Assembly: GCA_016793525.1 (NCBI GenBank)
Contig: JAEUJT010000478.1
Coordinates: 1-7,010, forward strand
Origin: Archangium sp.
Lineage (GTDB): Bacteria; Myxococcota; Myxococcia; Myxococcales; Myxococcaceae
DNA length: 7,010 nucleotides
Direction of reading: 5' to 3'
The notes beneath the pieces are model-generated. The model was not told where the DNA came from. It was given only the letters and a program-made list of their open reading frames with translations, and did not search any database. Of the stretch, positions 1 through 5,590 are shown piece by piece. The position numbers and the translations under genes are program-made. Within the stretch, counting starts at the first letter, position 1; each line of letters begins with the position of its first letter.

Positions 1-279
1 CGGGTCGACGTGAAGGTTCGATGAGTCGCGTCGCGCTCGTGCGCGAGAGCCACGCGCCGCGACACGACACGTGTGTCGCCCGCCGTCTCAGGCTGCTCTC
101 CTCATCGTACGTGCTGGCCTCGGCACGACGCCATCGGGCGATGCTGCGCGTGTGCGCCGTGAGGCGTTTCTCGGCGACGCGCGGTCGACAGGGCACTGCA
201 CCGCATTGGTGAGACACGTCTCCTCATTCCGAAAAAGGCTCTCGACGTGCCCGAGGTGCGCCAGCTGGCGGCGGCTGCT
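1..279. other. Left-edge region with no confident gene
   Basis: Nothing here is recognisable as a known gene. Plus-strand frame 1 reads R-V-D-V-K-V-R followed by TGA at 22-24, with G/C-ending codons, and could be the last residues of a gene entering from the left; seven residues cannot prove this. An ATG at 21-23 overlaps that stop (ATGA) and sits four bases after GAAGG. It opens a 63-codon frame to 212 whose codons are mostly G/C-ending, but its product is arginine-rich and low in complexity, like a shadow frame. A 12-bp perfect palindrome, CGCCAGCTGGCG, lies at 259-270, just beyond the stop of the minus-strand gene at 280. Confidence 0.4.
232..255 (-). terminator. Possible weak terminator after the three-gene unit
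   Basis: Read on the minus strand, downstream of the stop at 280, the sequence gives CTCGG, a five-base loop, then TCGAG (a 4-5 bp stem with one G-T pair, 255-241), followed by AGCC and five T residues (236-232). The order stem then T run fits an intrinsic terminator for the fadL-type operon. The stem is short, so this is only a candidate. Confidence 0.3.
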
Positions 280-1275
280 CTACGTCGCCAGCGCGTCGAG
301 GTCAGCGACCCGCTTGGCGGCTTCGCGGAACCCGCTGGGCCCAAGGCGCGCCCAGTCGCGCACCACCGCCTGCGCCGCCGCATAGTCGTCGTCGATGAAG
401 TGGGTGGCGCGGTGCGCGGTGTCCCACGCGCCGAGGGTGGCCAGCCCGCGGAGGAACGCCGCCGCCGAGCGCCTGGCCTCGAGCCGCGCGCGCATCGGCG
501 TCGCCGAGTCGAGCGCATCGGGCGCCACCGGCACGGCGAGCCAGCGCAGCGCCGTGTCGACGAGAAACCCCGCCAGCGCGTGCGTCGACACCGCCGGGGC
601 CGCGGCCGCGAGGAACGACGCCAACACCTGCTGCTGCGCGTCGCCGACCCGGTGCAGCACCTCGGGGCGCTCGAGGCCGCGCTTGGTGACCTCGTCGGTG
701 AACCAGGCGTCGGCCATCAACCCGCGCAGACCGGCAATGAAGGGCCCGTGCGCCGCCACGTCGATGGACGGGGCGCCGTCGGGCAGCGAGTGCCACCGCG
801 CCAACACCCCCGCGTGGGCCAGCAGCACCAGCGGCGAGCGGCGGAAAGGGGCCTGCCGGGCCAACGCCTCTTCGACCTGGGTGCCCCGCGCGCGGTGGAG
901 CATGACGGTGAGCAGGCACTCCTCGGCCGGGGTGAGCGGACTTGACAGTGTCAAGGGAGGCACCTGTCCGTCGCCGAGCGGCGTGGCCACCGCCCACTGG
1001 AGCAGCTGTACCGTCGCTTCACCGAAGTGGAGCGCGGGCAGCGGCATGGCCCACACTGGCGTCGGCCCGTACCACCCGCCGCTGCGCGCCAGCGCCAGCA
1101 CCAGGCCGCGGGCGAGGGTGTCGTGGAGCAGCTCGCGAGCGGTGGGCCCCAACGCGCGCGGCACGGGCCCGGGGCTCACCAGCACCCGCGTCAACTCTCC
1201 GACGGAGCTGATGCCCAGCGCTCCGCGCGCCACCGTCAGCACGCTGGCTTCGGCGGCGGAGACCAGCCCGGTCAC
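280..1275 (-). CDS. Unrecognised soluble, helix-rich protein (331 aa), third gene of the operon
   Basis: I do not recognise this family. The start is taken as the GTG at 1275-1273 because it overlaps the TGA of the upstream lipoprotein gene in a GTGA arrangement. No good ribosome-binding site is visible, so translational coupling is likely. A longer in-frame start at 1314 would lie inside the lipoprotein gene and adds an arginine-rich stretch that looks non-coding. There is no signal peptide and no clear membrane helix. The protein is rich in Ala, Leu and Arg and should be largely alpha-helical, with repeated short helices such as LLHDTLARGLVLALARSGG near residues 50-70. The C-terminal third also looks helical (FLVDTALRWLAV, then AAFLRGLATLGAW and YAAAQAVVRDWARLG). 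No catalytic motif is evident. It contains one copy of the dispersed TTGACA-type palindrome at residues 108-112. As the cytoplasmic partner of an outer-membrane barrel and a lipoprotein its role is unknown; it could be a regulatory or accessory protein of that module. Confidence 0.8.
   Translation of the reverse strand: MTGLVSAAEASVLTVARGALGISSVGELTRVLVSPGPVPRALGPTARELLHDTLARGLVLALARSGGWYGPTPVWAMPLPALHFGEATVQLLQWAVATPLGDGQVPPLTLSSPLTPAEECLLTVMLHRARGTQVEEALARQAPFRRSPLVLLAHAGVLARWHSLPDGAPSIDVAAHGPFIAGLRGLMADAWFTDEVTKRGLERPEVLHRVGDAQQQVLASFLAAAAPAVSTHALAGFLVDTALRWLAVPVAPDALDSATPMRARLEARRSAAAFLRGLATLGAWDTAHRATHFIDDDYAAAQAVVRDWARLGPSGFREAAKRVADLDALAT
941..955. repeat. Dispersed palindrome, copy 1 (perfect)
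   Basis: CTTGACAGTGTCAAG is a perfect inverted repeat with 7-bp arms around one central base. It lies inside the 331-aa protein gene, where on the minus strand it is read TTG-ACA-CTG-TCA-AGT; TTG, ACA, TCA and AGT are poorly used in these GC-rich genes. Related copies occur at 5153-5167 and 6282-6296. Confidence 0.5.
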
Positions 1276-2126
1276 GGCGCGGTGGCGCCGGGGTACACCG
1301 TCATCACCAGGCACGCGTCTTTCACCGCGCCGGCGTTGCGCTCTTTGTATTCGGGCTTGCCCAGAATCTGGAACCGGAAGGGCGGCTCGACCTCGCCGCC
1401 GTTGTGTACGTAGACGAAGAGGCCGTTCGACGAGGTGGCGCTGCCGGTCGAGGCGTAGTCGGCCGACGGGTAGAAGAAGCGCGACGCGCGCTCGGCGTTT
1501 TTGGCCGGTGTGCCTTCTTTTGTCTCGATGGTGGCGCCGGCGACCGGAGCGCCCTGCGCGTCGACGACCTTGCCCAAGATGCAGCCAGACTCGATGAGCG
1601 TGCCGCCGTCGCCGAACTTCAGCAGCGAGCGAATGCGGGCCTCGCCCACCGCGGCAGACAGGGTGTCGTGGAAGCCGGTGGGAATGGCGTAGGCGCGGCC
1701 GTTGGTGATGTCGCGGTCGGGCTTCTTGCCCTCGAGCACGCGGTCGAAGAGCAGCGTGGCGGCGCGAATGACGCGGGGGCGGCCTCCATCGGCGGTGTCG
1801 TCGCGAATACCGGCGGCGACGCCGAGGCTCACCAACTCAACGTCGAAGGGCCCAGAGAACGTGCCCGAGGCCTGGAGGGTGCTCGTCGAGAAGAGCCCGA
1901 GCGGATCATTGCTGGCCACGCGGAAGGGCTCTTCGATGCGCAGGGTGAGGCCGGCGAGCGCCGCGGTGTGGCCAGCGTCGGCTGCGTCGGGGTGCACCGT
2001 GACGGTGCCCGAGGCGTTGTAAATCAACAGCAGCTCGCCTGCGTCGATGCCCGAGTCGGTGTTCATCGACGGGGTGCCACACGCCATCATGCCGCACGTC
2101 ACCATCATCATTGCTGCACGCTTCAT
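1272..2126 (-). CDS. Predicted lipoprotein with carboxypeptidase-regulatory-like domain (284 aa)
   Basis: The start is the ATG at 2126-2124, which overlaps the TGA of the upstream barrel gene (ATGA) and has GAGGG four bases upstream at 2135-2131. Reading further upstream would enter the barrel gene. The N terminus is a short Met-rich hydrophobic signal (MKRAAMMMVTCGMMAC) with Cys16 as the likely lipidated residue; the -3 position is Met, a permissive rather than ideal lipobox. Residues 30-180 look like beta-rich extracytoplasmic sequence without a known signature. Residues about 181-245 (CILGKVVDAQGAPVAGATIE, then a run ending NGLFVYVHN) match the pattern of carboxypeptidase-regulatory-like (transthyretin-like beta-sandwich) domains, G-x-V-x-D-x-x-G-x-P-V-x-G-A. 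Cys182 and Cys272 could form a disulfide. It is probably anchored in the envelope, where it may bind a ligand or partner the FadL-type barrel encoded before it. The exact function is unknown; the lipoprotein and domain calls are fairly safe. Confidence 0.85.
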   Translation of the reverse strand: MKRAAMMMVTCGMMACGTPSMNTDSGIDAGELLLIYNASGTVTVHPDAADAGHTAALAGLTLRIEEPFRVASNDPLGLFSTSTLQASGTFSGPFDVELVSLGVAAGIRDDTADGGRPRVIRAATLLFDRVLEGKKPDRDITNGRAYAIPTGFHDTLSAAVGEARIRSLLKFGDGGTLIESGCILGKVVDAQGAPVAGATIETKEGTPAKNAERASRFFYPSADYASTGSATSSNGLFVYVHNGGEVEPPFRFQILGKPEYKERNAGAVKDACLVMTVYPGATAP

Positions 2127-3565
2127 GGAGCCCTCGCTTCTTCCGTGTCCTTCGAAGTGGCCGCCTTGTCCGCGCCGAATCGCCCGCGAACGCCGACGGT
2201 GAGACTGAAACCGCCCGAGGTGTACACGCCGGTGCCGACGGGTGCACCTTCCAACCGCGTCTGGCCGCGGCGAACTTCGCTCTGGGCCACCGTCTTGCTG
2301 GTGATGGGCGTGTAGGCGATGCCGGCGATGACGTCGAAGGCGCTCAGGTGCCCGGTGGCGCCAGCGGAGAAGAACACGCGGTCGGGGTGCGCGAAGTCGA
2401 CGCTGTAGTACGCGTCGGGCGAGGCCGAGGTCTCGTAGAGCACGCCGGCGTGCACGGTGAGGTACTTCATCACGTCGTACGAGGCGCCCACGCGCCCGGA
2501 GAACGACGCTTTCCAATTTTTTGGGATGCGGAGTGGCGCCAGCGGCTCGGGGTCGGAGTCGCGCGAGGCCTTCAGGTTGACGTTGGTGGGCGTGAGCACC
2601 AACGCGTCGACCGATTGCCAGCCCTGGTAGACGAAGTCGGCGTTGATGCCCAAGGTCTTCATCGGCATGAACCGCGCGCCCACGCGCAGCTCGAGCGGCA
2701 GCGTCATGGTGAGATCGGCGGTGTTGCCCTGAATTTCGGCGCCGGTGTTCTTGAGCGTGTCGCTGAAGGCCACATCGAGGCTGCCGCTCGCGGTGATGGG
2801 AATCGGCGGGCGAATCGAGGCGCCGAACGAGAGCGAGTCGGTGGGCTTGAACATCGCTCCGAAGATGCCGGTGAAGCCGAGCCGCCCAGGGAGGTTCACC
2901 TTGGCGATGGCGTCGAATTCAGGGTCTTCTTCGCGAATGGTGGTGGGGTTCGGGCCGATGACGTCTTCGGTGTACAGCGCCTGACGGAACATGAAGTTCG
3001 ACGCCACCAGCTGGAGCGACACGCCCAGCATCACCTTCGGGTGCACGTCGATGGCGGCGCTCAGCGTCGGGTAGAGAATGAGCACGTCGTTGTTGATGAG
3101 CGCGTAGCGCTGCGGGGCCAGGGTGCGCGGGCTCTGATCGCGGCGGCCGTAGACCGGCTCCGGGTACTGGTAGCGGCCCGCCGACGGAGGCCCGTAGACG
3201 CCCGCTGCGAGCGTCAGCGTACGAGAGCCCAGCTGCAGCGCGTACGAGGCGCCGAGGAAGGGGAGGAGGAAGAGGCCTCCGGTGTTCTGGATGGTGTTGA
3301 CGCCGGGCACGGTGACGTTGCCCGGGTCTTGGCGGAGGAACGACACCTGGTGGTTGATCAGCTGTACGTCGAGCAGAAAGCCGAAGCCCTTCTGCTGCGC
3401 GAGGCCGGCCGGGTTGTACTGAATCGCCGAGGCGTCATCGGCCTGCGCGGTGAAGGCTCCGCCCTGCGCCAGCGCCTTCGAGCCGTTGTCGCCGAAGTAG
3501 AACCCCGCCGCCTGCGCCGACGCGCTCAACCCGGCCACCACCACGGCCAACCTGATGTGACGCAT
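2123..3565 (-). CDS. OmpP1/FadL-family outer-membrane transport protein (480 aa)
   Basis: This is a predicted outer-membrane beta-barrel of the FadL/TodX/OmpP1 family, whose characterised members pass long-chain fatty acids or aromatic hydrocarbons across the outer membrane. Residues 1-19 form a signal peptide (MRHIRLAVVVAGLSASAQA) cut before AGFYFGDNG, the kind of mature N terminus seen in FadL. The family signature follows at about residues 35-56: GGAFTAQADDAS, then AIQYNPAGLA. The rest alternates amphipathic strands, and the last strand is FSLTVGVRGRF. Length is in the usual range for the family. The ATG at 3565 is chosen because GGGAG lies eight bases upstream; an in-frame TTG at 3580 and a GTG at 3574 are also possible but overlap that site. 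The barrel is followed by an unusual 17-residue polar tail after the terminal Phe strand, which runs into the lipoprotein gene by four bases. It is first in a three-gene overlapping unit. Substrate cannot be told from sequence, so no gene symbol is given. Confidence 0.92.
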   Translation of the reverse strand: MRHIRLAVVVAGLSASAQAAGFYFGDNGSKALAQGGAFTAQADDASAIQYNPAGLAQQKGFGFLLDVQLINHQVSFLRQDPGNVTVPGVNTIQNTGGLFLLPFLGASYALQLGSRTLTLAAGVYGPPSAGRYQYPEPVYGRRDQSPRTLAPQRYALINNDVLILYPTLSAAIDVHPKVMLGVSLQLVASNFMFRQALYTEDVIGPNPTTIREEDPEFDAIAKVNLPGRLGFTGIFGAMFKPTDSLSFGASIRPPIPITASGSLDVAFSDTLKNTGAEIQGNTADLTMTLPLELRVGARFMPMKTLGINADFVYQGWQSVDALVLTPTNVNLKASRDSDPEPLAPLRIPKNWKASFSGRVGASYDVMKYLTVHAGVLYETSASPDAYYSVDFAHPDRVFFSAGATGHLSAFDVIAGIAYTPITSKTVAQSEVRRGQTRLEGAPVGTGVYTSGGFSLTVGVRGRFGADKAATSKDTEEARAP

Positions 3566-3572
3566 GTGACGC
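3555..3572. repeat. Tandem 9-bp duplication at the barrel gene start
   Basis: On the minus strand GCGTCACAT occurs twice in direct succession, GCGTCACATGCGTCACAT, spanning the chosen ATG start. It encodes the repeated R-H-M/R-H-I around the first residues. The duplication could be replication slippage and creates two closely spaced candidate start regions. Confidence 0.6.
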
Positions 3573-3573
3573 A

Positions 3574-3578
3574 CTCCC
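3574..3578 (-). promoter_or_regulatory. Ribosome-binding site deciding the barrel gene start
   Basis: GGGAG on the minus strand lies eight bases before the ATG at 3565-3563. It favours that start over the upstream in-frame GTG (3574-3572) and TTG (3580-3578), both of which overlap the site itself. Confidence 0.6.
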
Positions 3579-3644
3579 AACGGGAAAGGCGCGCTGCATA
3601 CCCCGGAGTGCCCTCCGTGTCAGTGGAGGTGGAAGGGGCCGGCT

Positions 3645-3716
3645 CTATCTGCGTCTCTCGTGTTCCAGCATGCTCGTGCTGCACAGAATAGTCAGCGCGA
3701 TGATGGCGCGGATCAT
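3645..3716 (-). CDS. Possible 23-residue hydrophobic small ORF
   Basis: An ATG at 3716-3714, 17 bases after the stop of the gspC-like gene on the same strand, opens 23 codons to TAG. The product starts MIRAIIALTILCSTSML and ends EHERRR: a basic N terminus, a hydrophobic core with one Cys, and a charged tail. Most codons end in G or C, as in the flanking genes. The ribosome-binding site is poor. It could be a leader peptide, a small membrane peptide, a remnant, or chance. Confidence is low because a frame this short arises easily in GC-rich DNA. Confidence 0.22.
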   Translation of the reverse strand: MIRAIIALTILCSTSMLEHERRR

Positions 3717-3733
3717 GACGCGCAATGCCCACG

Positions 3734-4483
3734 TCAGTTCAGTTGGTAGTGAAGTGACAATGGCTGTCCTCGGCGCTCGACGTTGAGCTCGACGTGGTGG
3801 AGCGTCTGCCACTTCCCCGCGAGGTCCATGGCGAGGCTGGGGGTCACCGGCTGTCCGTTCACGGCGATGATGACGTCGCCGCTCGCGAGGCCCACGTCGA
3901 GGAGCGGTGAGCGCTCGTTGAAGTCGAGCCGAAAGCCACGCAGCGCTCCGTTGGAGAACACCGGCGTCGCGCGTGTCGTCTGAAGCACCCGGTGGCTCAG
4001 CGTGGGCAGCGTGCGCTCGAGCTCCGCGCGCTGAAGGGCGTGCACTGCAGGAGGCGCAACCGCTGGCGACGAAGCCGGCTCGTCGCCGAAGGCGACCCAG
4101 TGACGTGTACCGCGGCGACGGAGCCCGATGCGGCGCTGCTCGATGGTCTCGACCTCCCAGCCGTCGATGAACATGCCCCGCAAGACGAGGAGCGCGCGGC
4201 CCTTCACCTCGACCAACGCCATCGATCGCTCGTCGTCGACCTCGCGCAGCGTTCCTTGCAGTCGAACTGCAGGAGGCGAACGCACCTCCTCCACTACTTC
4301 CGGACGCGCAGTCAGGTCGAGCAACGTCTCGAGTCGCTGGGCGTCGAGCGCGGCGTGGGGCTCTGGAGGCGACAGTTCATCGGTTGGCTCACCAGGCATC
4401 GGCTGAGTCCGCTGAGGAACAGAAGCGACACCCACCACCAACCCGGCCAACACCGCGACCACGACGAGGAGCACCCAGCGCAT
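3734..4483 (-). CDS. GspC-like membrane-anchored PDZ protein (249 aa)
   Basis: The architecture is that of the type II secretion inner-membrane protein GspC. There is a very short cytoplasmic start, one membrane helix at residues 3-22 (VLLVVVAVLAGLVVGVASV), and a proline-rich periplasmic linker at about 23-45. A homology-region-like beta domain follows at about 73-133 (VRLQGTLREVDDERSMALVE, then GMFIDGWEVETIEQRRIGL), and a C-terminal PDZ domain at about 178-249 contains GFRLDF and LASGDVIIAVNGQPV. In GspC the HR domain binds the secretin GspD and the PDZ domain helps select substrates. No gspD-N genes lie in this window, so this is an orphan copy or a stand-alone scaffold. The start is chosen at the ATG 4483 directly before the helix; its ribosome-binding site (AGG, three bases away) is weak. 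A GTG at 4543 would add 20 residues spelled with more A/T-ending codons, so it is less likely. A non-secretion PDZ protein remains possible. Confidence 0.72.
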   Translation of the reverse strand: MRWVLLVVVAVLAGLVVGVASVPQRTQPMPGEPTDELSPPEPHAALDAQRLETLLDLTARPEVVEEVRSPPAVRLQGTLREVDDERSMALVEVKGRALLVLRGMFIDGWEVETIEQRRIGLRRRGTRHWVAFGDEPASSPAVAPPAVHALQRAELERTLPTLSHRVLQTTRATPVFSNGALRGFRLDFNERSPLLDVGLASGDVIIAVNGQPVTPSLAMDLAGKWQTLHHVELNVERRGQPLSLHYQLN

Positions 4484-4551
4484 GCACCTGCGCGACGCAG
4501 CTTCGGTGCCACGGGAAACCCCGCGAGATTCAAGGCGCAGCACGCACCGGA

Positions 4552-4568
4552 GCTGACAGCCTGTCAGC
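4552..4568. promoter_or_regulatory. 17-bp palindrome, candidate operator
   Basis: GCTGACAG-C-CTGTCAGC is a perfect inverted repeat with 8-bp arms and one central base, in the spacer between the cysE stop and the gspC-like start. No T run follows on either strand, so an operator is more likely than a terminator. A second TGAC-N5-GTCA palindrome is centred 31 bp away at 4591. Confidence 0.4.
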
Positions 4569-4584
4569 GCCTCACCTGCCCAGA

Positions 4585-4597
4585 TGACGAATCGTCA
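4585..4597. promoter_or_regulatory. 13-bp palindrome overlapping the cysE stop codon
   Basis: TGACGA-A-TCGTCA is a perfect inverted repeat that contains the cysE TGA stop (4597-4595). It shares the TGAC-N5-GTCA layout with the palindrome at 4552-4568; the centres are 31 bp apart, close to three helical turns. It could be half of a paired regulator site for the gspC-like gene, or chance. Confidence 0.3.
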
Positions 4598-5452
4598 GAT
4601 GATGAACTCGATGTCTTCCATCGAGCCGTTCGGCTTGCGCGGGCGCACGTCGTTCTGCCGCGTGACAACCGAATACGACGGCACCGTGGTCGTCAGAAAC
4701 GCATTGCCGGCGATGATGGAGTGGTGCCCCACCACGGTGTTGCCGCCGAGAATGGTGGCGCCCGCGTAGATGACCACCTCGTCTTCGATGGTGGGGTGGC
4801 GTTTGTTGCCGGCGAGCGACTTCTCCACCGTGAGCGCGCCCAACGTGACGCCCTGGTACAGCTTCACGCCCGCGCCGAGCACGCTCGTCTCTCCGACGAC
4901 GATGCCGGTGCCATGGTCGATGCAGAAGCGCCGGCCGATGCTCGCGCCCGGGTGCAGGTCGATGCCCGTCTTCTCGTGCGCCAGCTCGGTCAGCAGCCGG
5001 GGCAGAAGCGGCATCTTCAGCCCGTGGAGCACGTGGGCGACGCGGTACACCGAGATGGCGAAGAAGCCGGGGTAGGTGAGAATCACCTCGTCGACGCTGC
5101 GCGCGGCGGGGTCGCCTTCGTAGATGGCCTGGGCGTCGTGCTGCAGCGTCTCCTGGACAGTGTCAAGTTGGGCGAAGAAGGTGTCGACCAGGTTGCTCGG
5201 CATCCCCTCGACCATCGAGCCGATGCTGCGCTCCAAGCGGCGGAGCTGCTGCTCCAGGTCGATGAGCTCCTCGCGCACGGTCAGCTCGGTGCAGCCGACG
5301 TTGGGCGCGAAGTGCGGAAACAGCAGCCCCAGCACCTGCGTCAAGAACGCGTGCGACTGAGGGCGGATCTGCGAAGGGAGGTGGTGGCGGCGGCGCGCCT
5401 CCATCAACCGGGTGAGCAACTTCTCGGGGACGTCGGCCATGGCGTCGCGCAC
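4595..5452 (-). CDS. cysE: Serine O-acetyltransferase (285 aa)
   Basis: This enzyme transfers acetyl from acetyl-CoA to L-serine, giving O-acetylserine for cysteine synthesis in the cytoplasm. Residues 1-140 form the helical N-terminal domain. From about 163 the left-handed beta-helix of hexapeptide repeats begins (GIDLHPGASIG, DHGTGIVVGETS, YAGATILGGNTVVG). By comparison with E. coli CysE, Asp165 and His180 (DHGTG) match the catalytic pair Asp143/His158, and His219 (KRHP) matches His193. An insert after TLGA (TVEKSLAGN) and the late NAFLTTTVP resemble the EpsC/SrpH-type branch. The C terminus ends in Ile (IEFII), the residue by which CysE docks into the CysK active site. The GTG at 5452 is chosen because GAGGGAG lies nine bases upstream; an in-frame ATG at 5440 gives 281 residues but sits 21 bases from that site. 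The open frame continues to 6484, but the extra part is antisense to the next gene and low in complexity. cysK is not in the window. The product call is firm; only the start is uncertain. Confidence 0.93.
   Translation of the reverse strand: MRDAMADVPEKLLTRLMEARRRHHLPSQIRPQSHAFLTQVLGLLFPHFAPNVGCTELTVREELIDLEQQLRRLERSIGSMVEGMPSNLVDTFFAQLDTVQETLQHDAQAIYEGDPAARSVDEVILTYPGFFAISVYRVAHVLHGLKMPLLPRLLTELAHEKTGIDLHPGASIGRRFCIDHGTGIVVGETSVLGAGVKLYQGVTLGALTVEKSLAGNKRHPTIEDEVVIYAGATILGGNTVVGHHSIIAGNAFLTTTVPSYSVVTRQNDVRPRKPNGSMEDIEFII
5153..5167. repeat. Dispersed palindrome, copy 2 (one base off)
   Basis: CTGGACAGTGTCAAG differs from the perfect copy at 941-955 by one base. It lies inside cysE, read on the minus strand as CTT-GAC-ACT-GTC, with CTT and ACT being unusual codons here. 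Confidence 0.4.
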
Positions 5453-5461
5453 TGTACAGGG

Positions 5462-5468
5462 CTCCCTC
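5462..5468 (-). promoter_or_regulatory. Ribosome-binding site deciding the cysE start
   Basis: GAGGGAG on the minus strand lies nine bases before the GTG at 5452-5450 and 21 bases before the ATG at 5440, which favours the GTG start. Confidence 0.55.
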
Positions 5469-5500
5469 AGGTCCGGCACTCGACGTGTGACGCCCGATGG

Positions 5501-5542
5501 AAAACCGCGGGGTGCTCGAAATTCTGAGAGCGTCGGCCCCGC
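5501..5542 (-). terminator. Hairpin plus T run in the cysE leader
   Basis: On the minus strand GCGGGG (5542-5537) pairs with CCCCGC (5512-5507), and the inner GCTC (5531-5528) pairs with GAGC (5517-5514). The loop is ten bases with an asymmetric bulge. GG and then TTTT (5504-5501) follow directly. This resembles an intrinsic terminator about 50 bases before the cysE start. It could stop antisense read-through coming from dapE, or act as an attenuator in the cysE leader. Confidence 0.4.
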
Positions 5543-5590
5543 ATCTCCCGGGCACAGCAAGCGGCATGCGTGTTGCCTCGGGCGGTGCGT

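Larger units (their letters stand above)
3566..3733 (-). promoter_or_regulatory. Leader/promoter region of the barrel operon
   Basis: These 168 bases between the gspC-like stop and the barrel gene start are the likely leader and promoter region of the three-gene unit. I find no convincing -35/-10 pair or sigma-54 element. Two mutually exclusive short stems can be drawn: CGGAG/CTCCG (3604-3608 with 3613-3617) and CCTCC/GGAGG (3612-3616 with 3625-3629). A 23-codon open frame lies at the far end (3716-3645). Confidence 0.35.
5453..5590. promoter_or_regulatory. Divergent promoter region between cysE and the lipoprotein gene
   Basis: These 138 bases separate two genes transcribed away from each other, so promoters for both should lie here or overlap the gene ends. 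I see no convincing -35/-10 pair on either strand, and no T-box or other recognisable riboswitch. The clearest structure is the hairpin at 5507-5542. Confidence 0.45.

Noticed and set aside
942..970. TTGACA at 942 as a sigma-70 -35 box of an internal promoter
   Set aside because: No plausible -10 box lies 16-18 bases downstream on the plus strand, and the TTGACA is half of a palindrome.
395..1597. 400-codon plus-strand frame across the third operon gene
   Set aside because: Ser/Arg/Ala-rich, no domain, and it crosses the GTGA junction of two coupled minus-strand genes.
2127..2516. Upstream extension of the lipoprotein gene to 414 aa
   Set aside because: The added residues are an arginine-rich shadow of the barrel gene and would bury the signal peptide, which sits at the ATGA overlap.
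2111..3691. 526-codon plus-strand frame antisense to the barrel gene
   Set aside because: It is rich in Arg, Gly, Val and His with no domain, while the opposite strand encodes an unmistakable FadL-family protein. GC-rich coding DNA commonly leaves such open antisense frames.
4552..4568. Palindrome as an intrinsic terminator of cysE
   Set aside because: The loop would be one base and no T run follows on the minus strand.
3992..5527. 511-codon plus-strand frame opposite the gspC-like gene and cysE
   Set aside because: Low-complexity Arg/His/Asp-rich product with no motifs, spanning two well-supported minus-strand genes.
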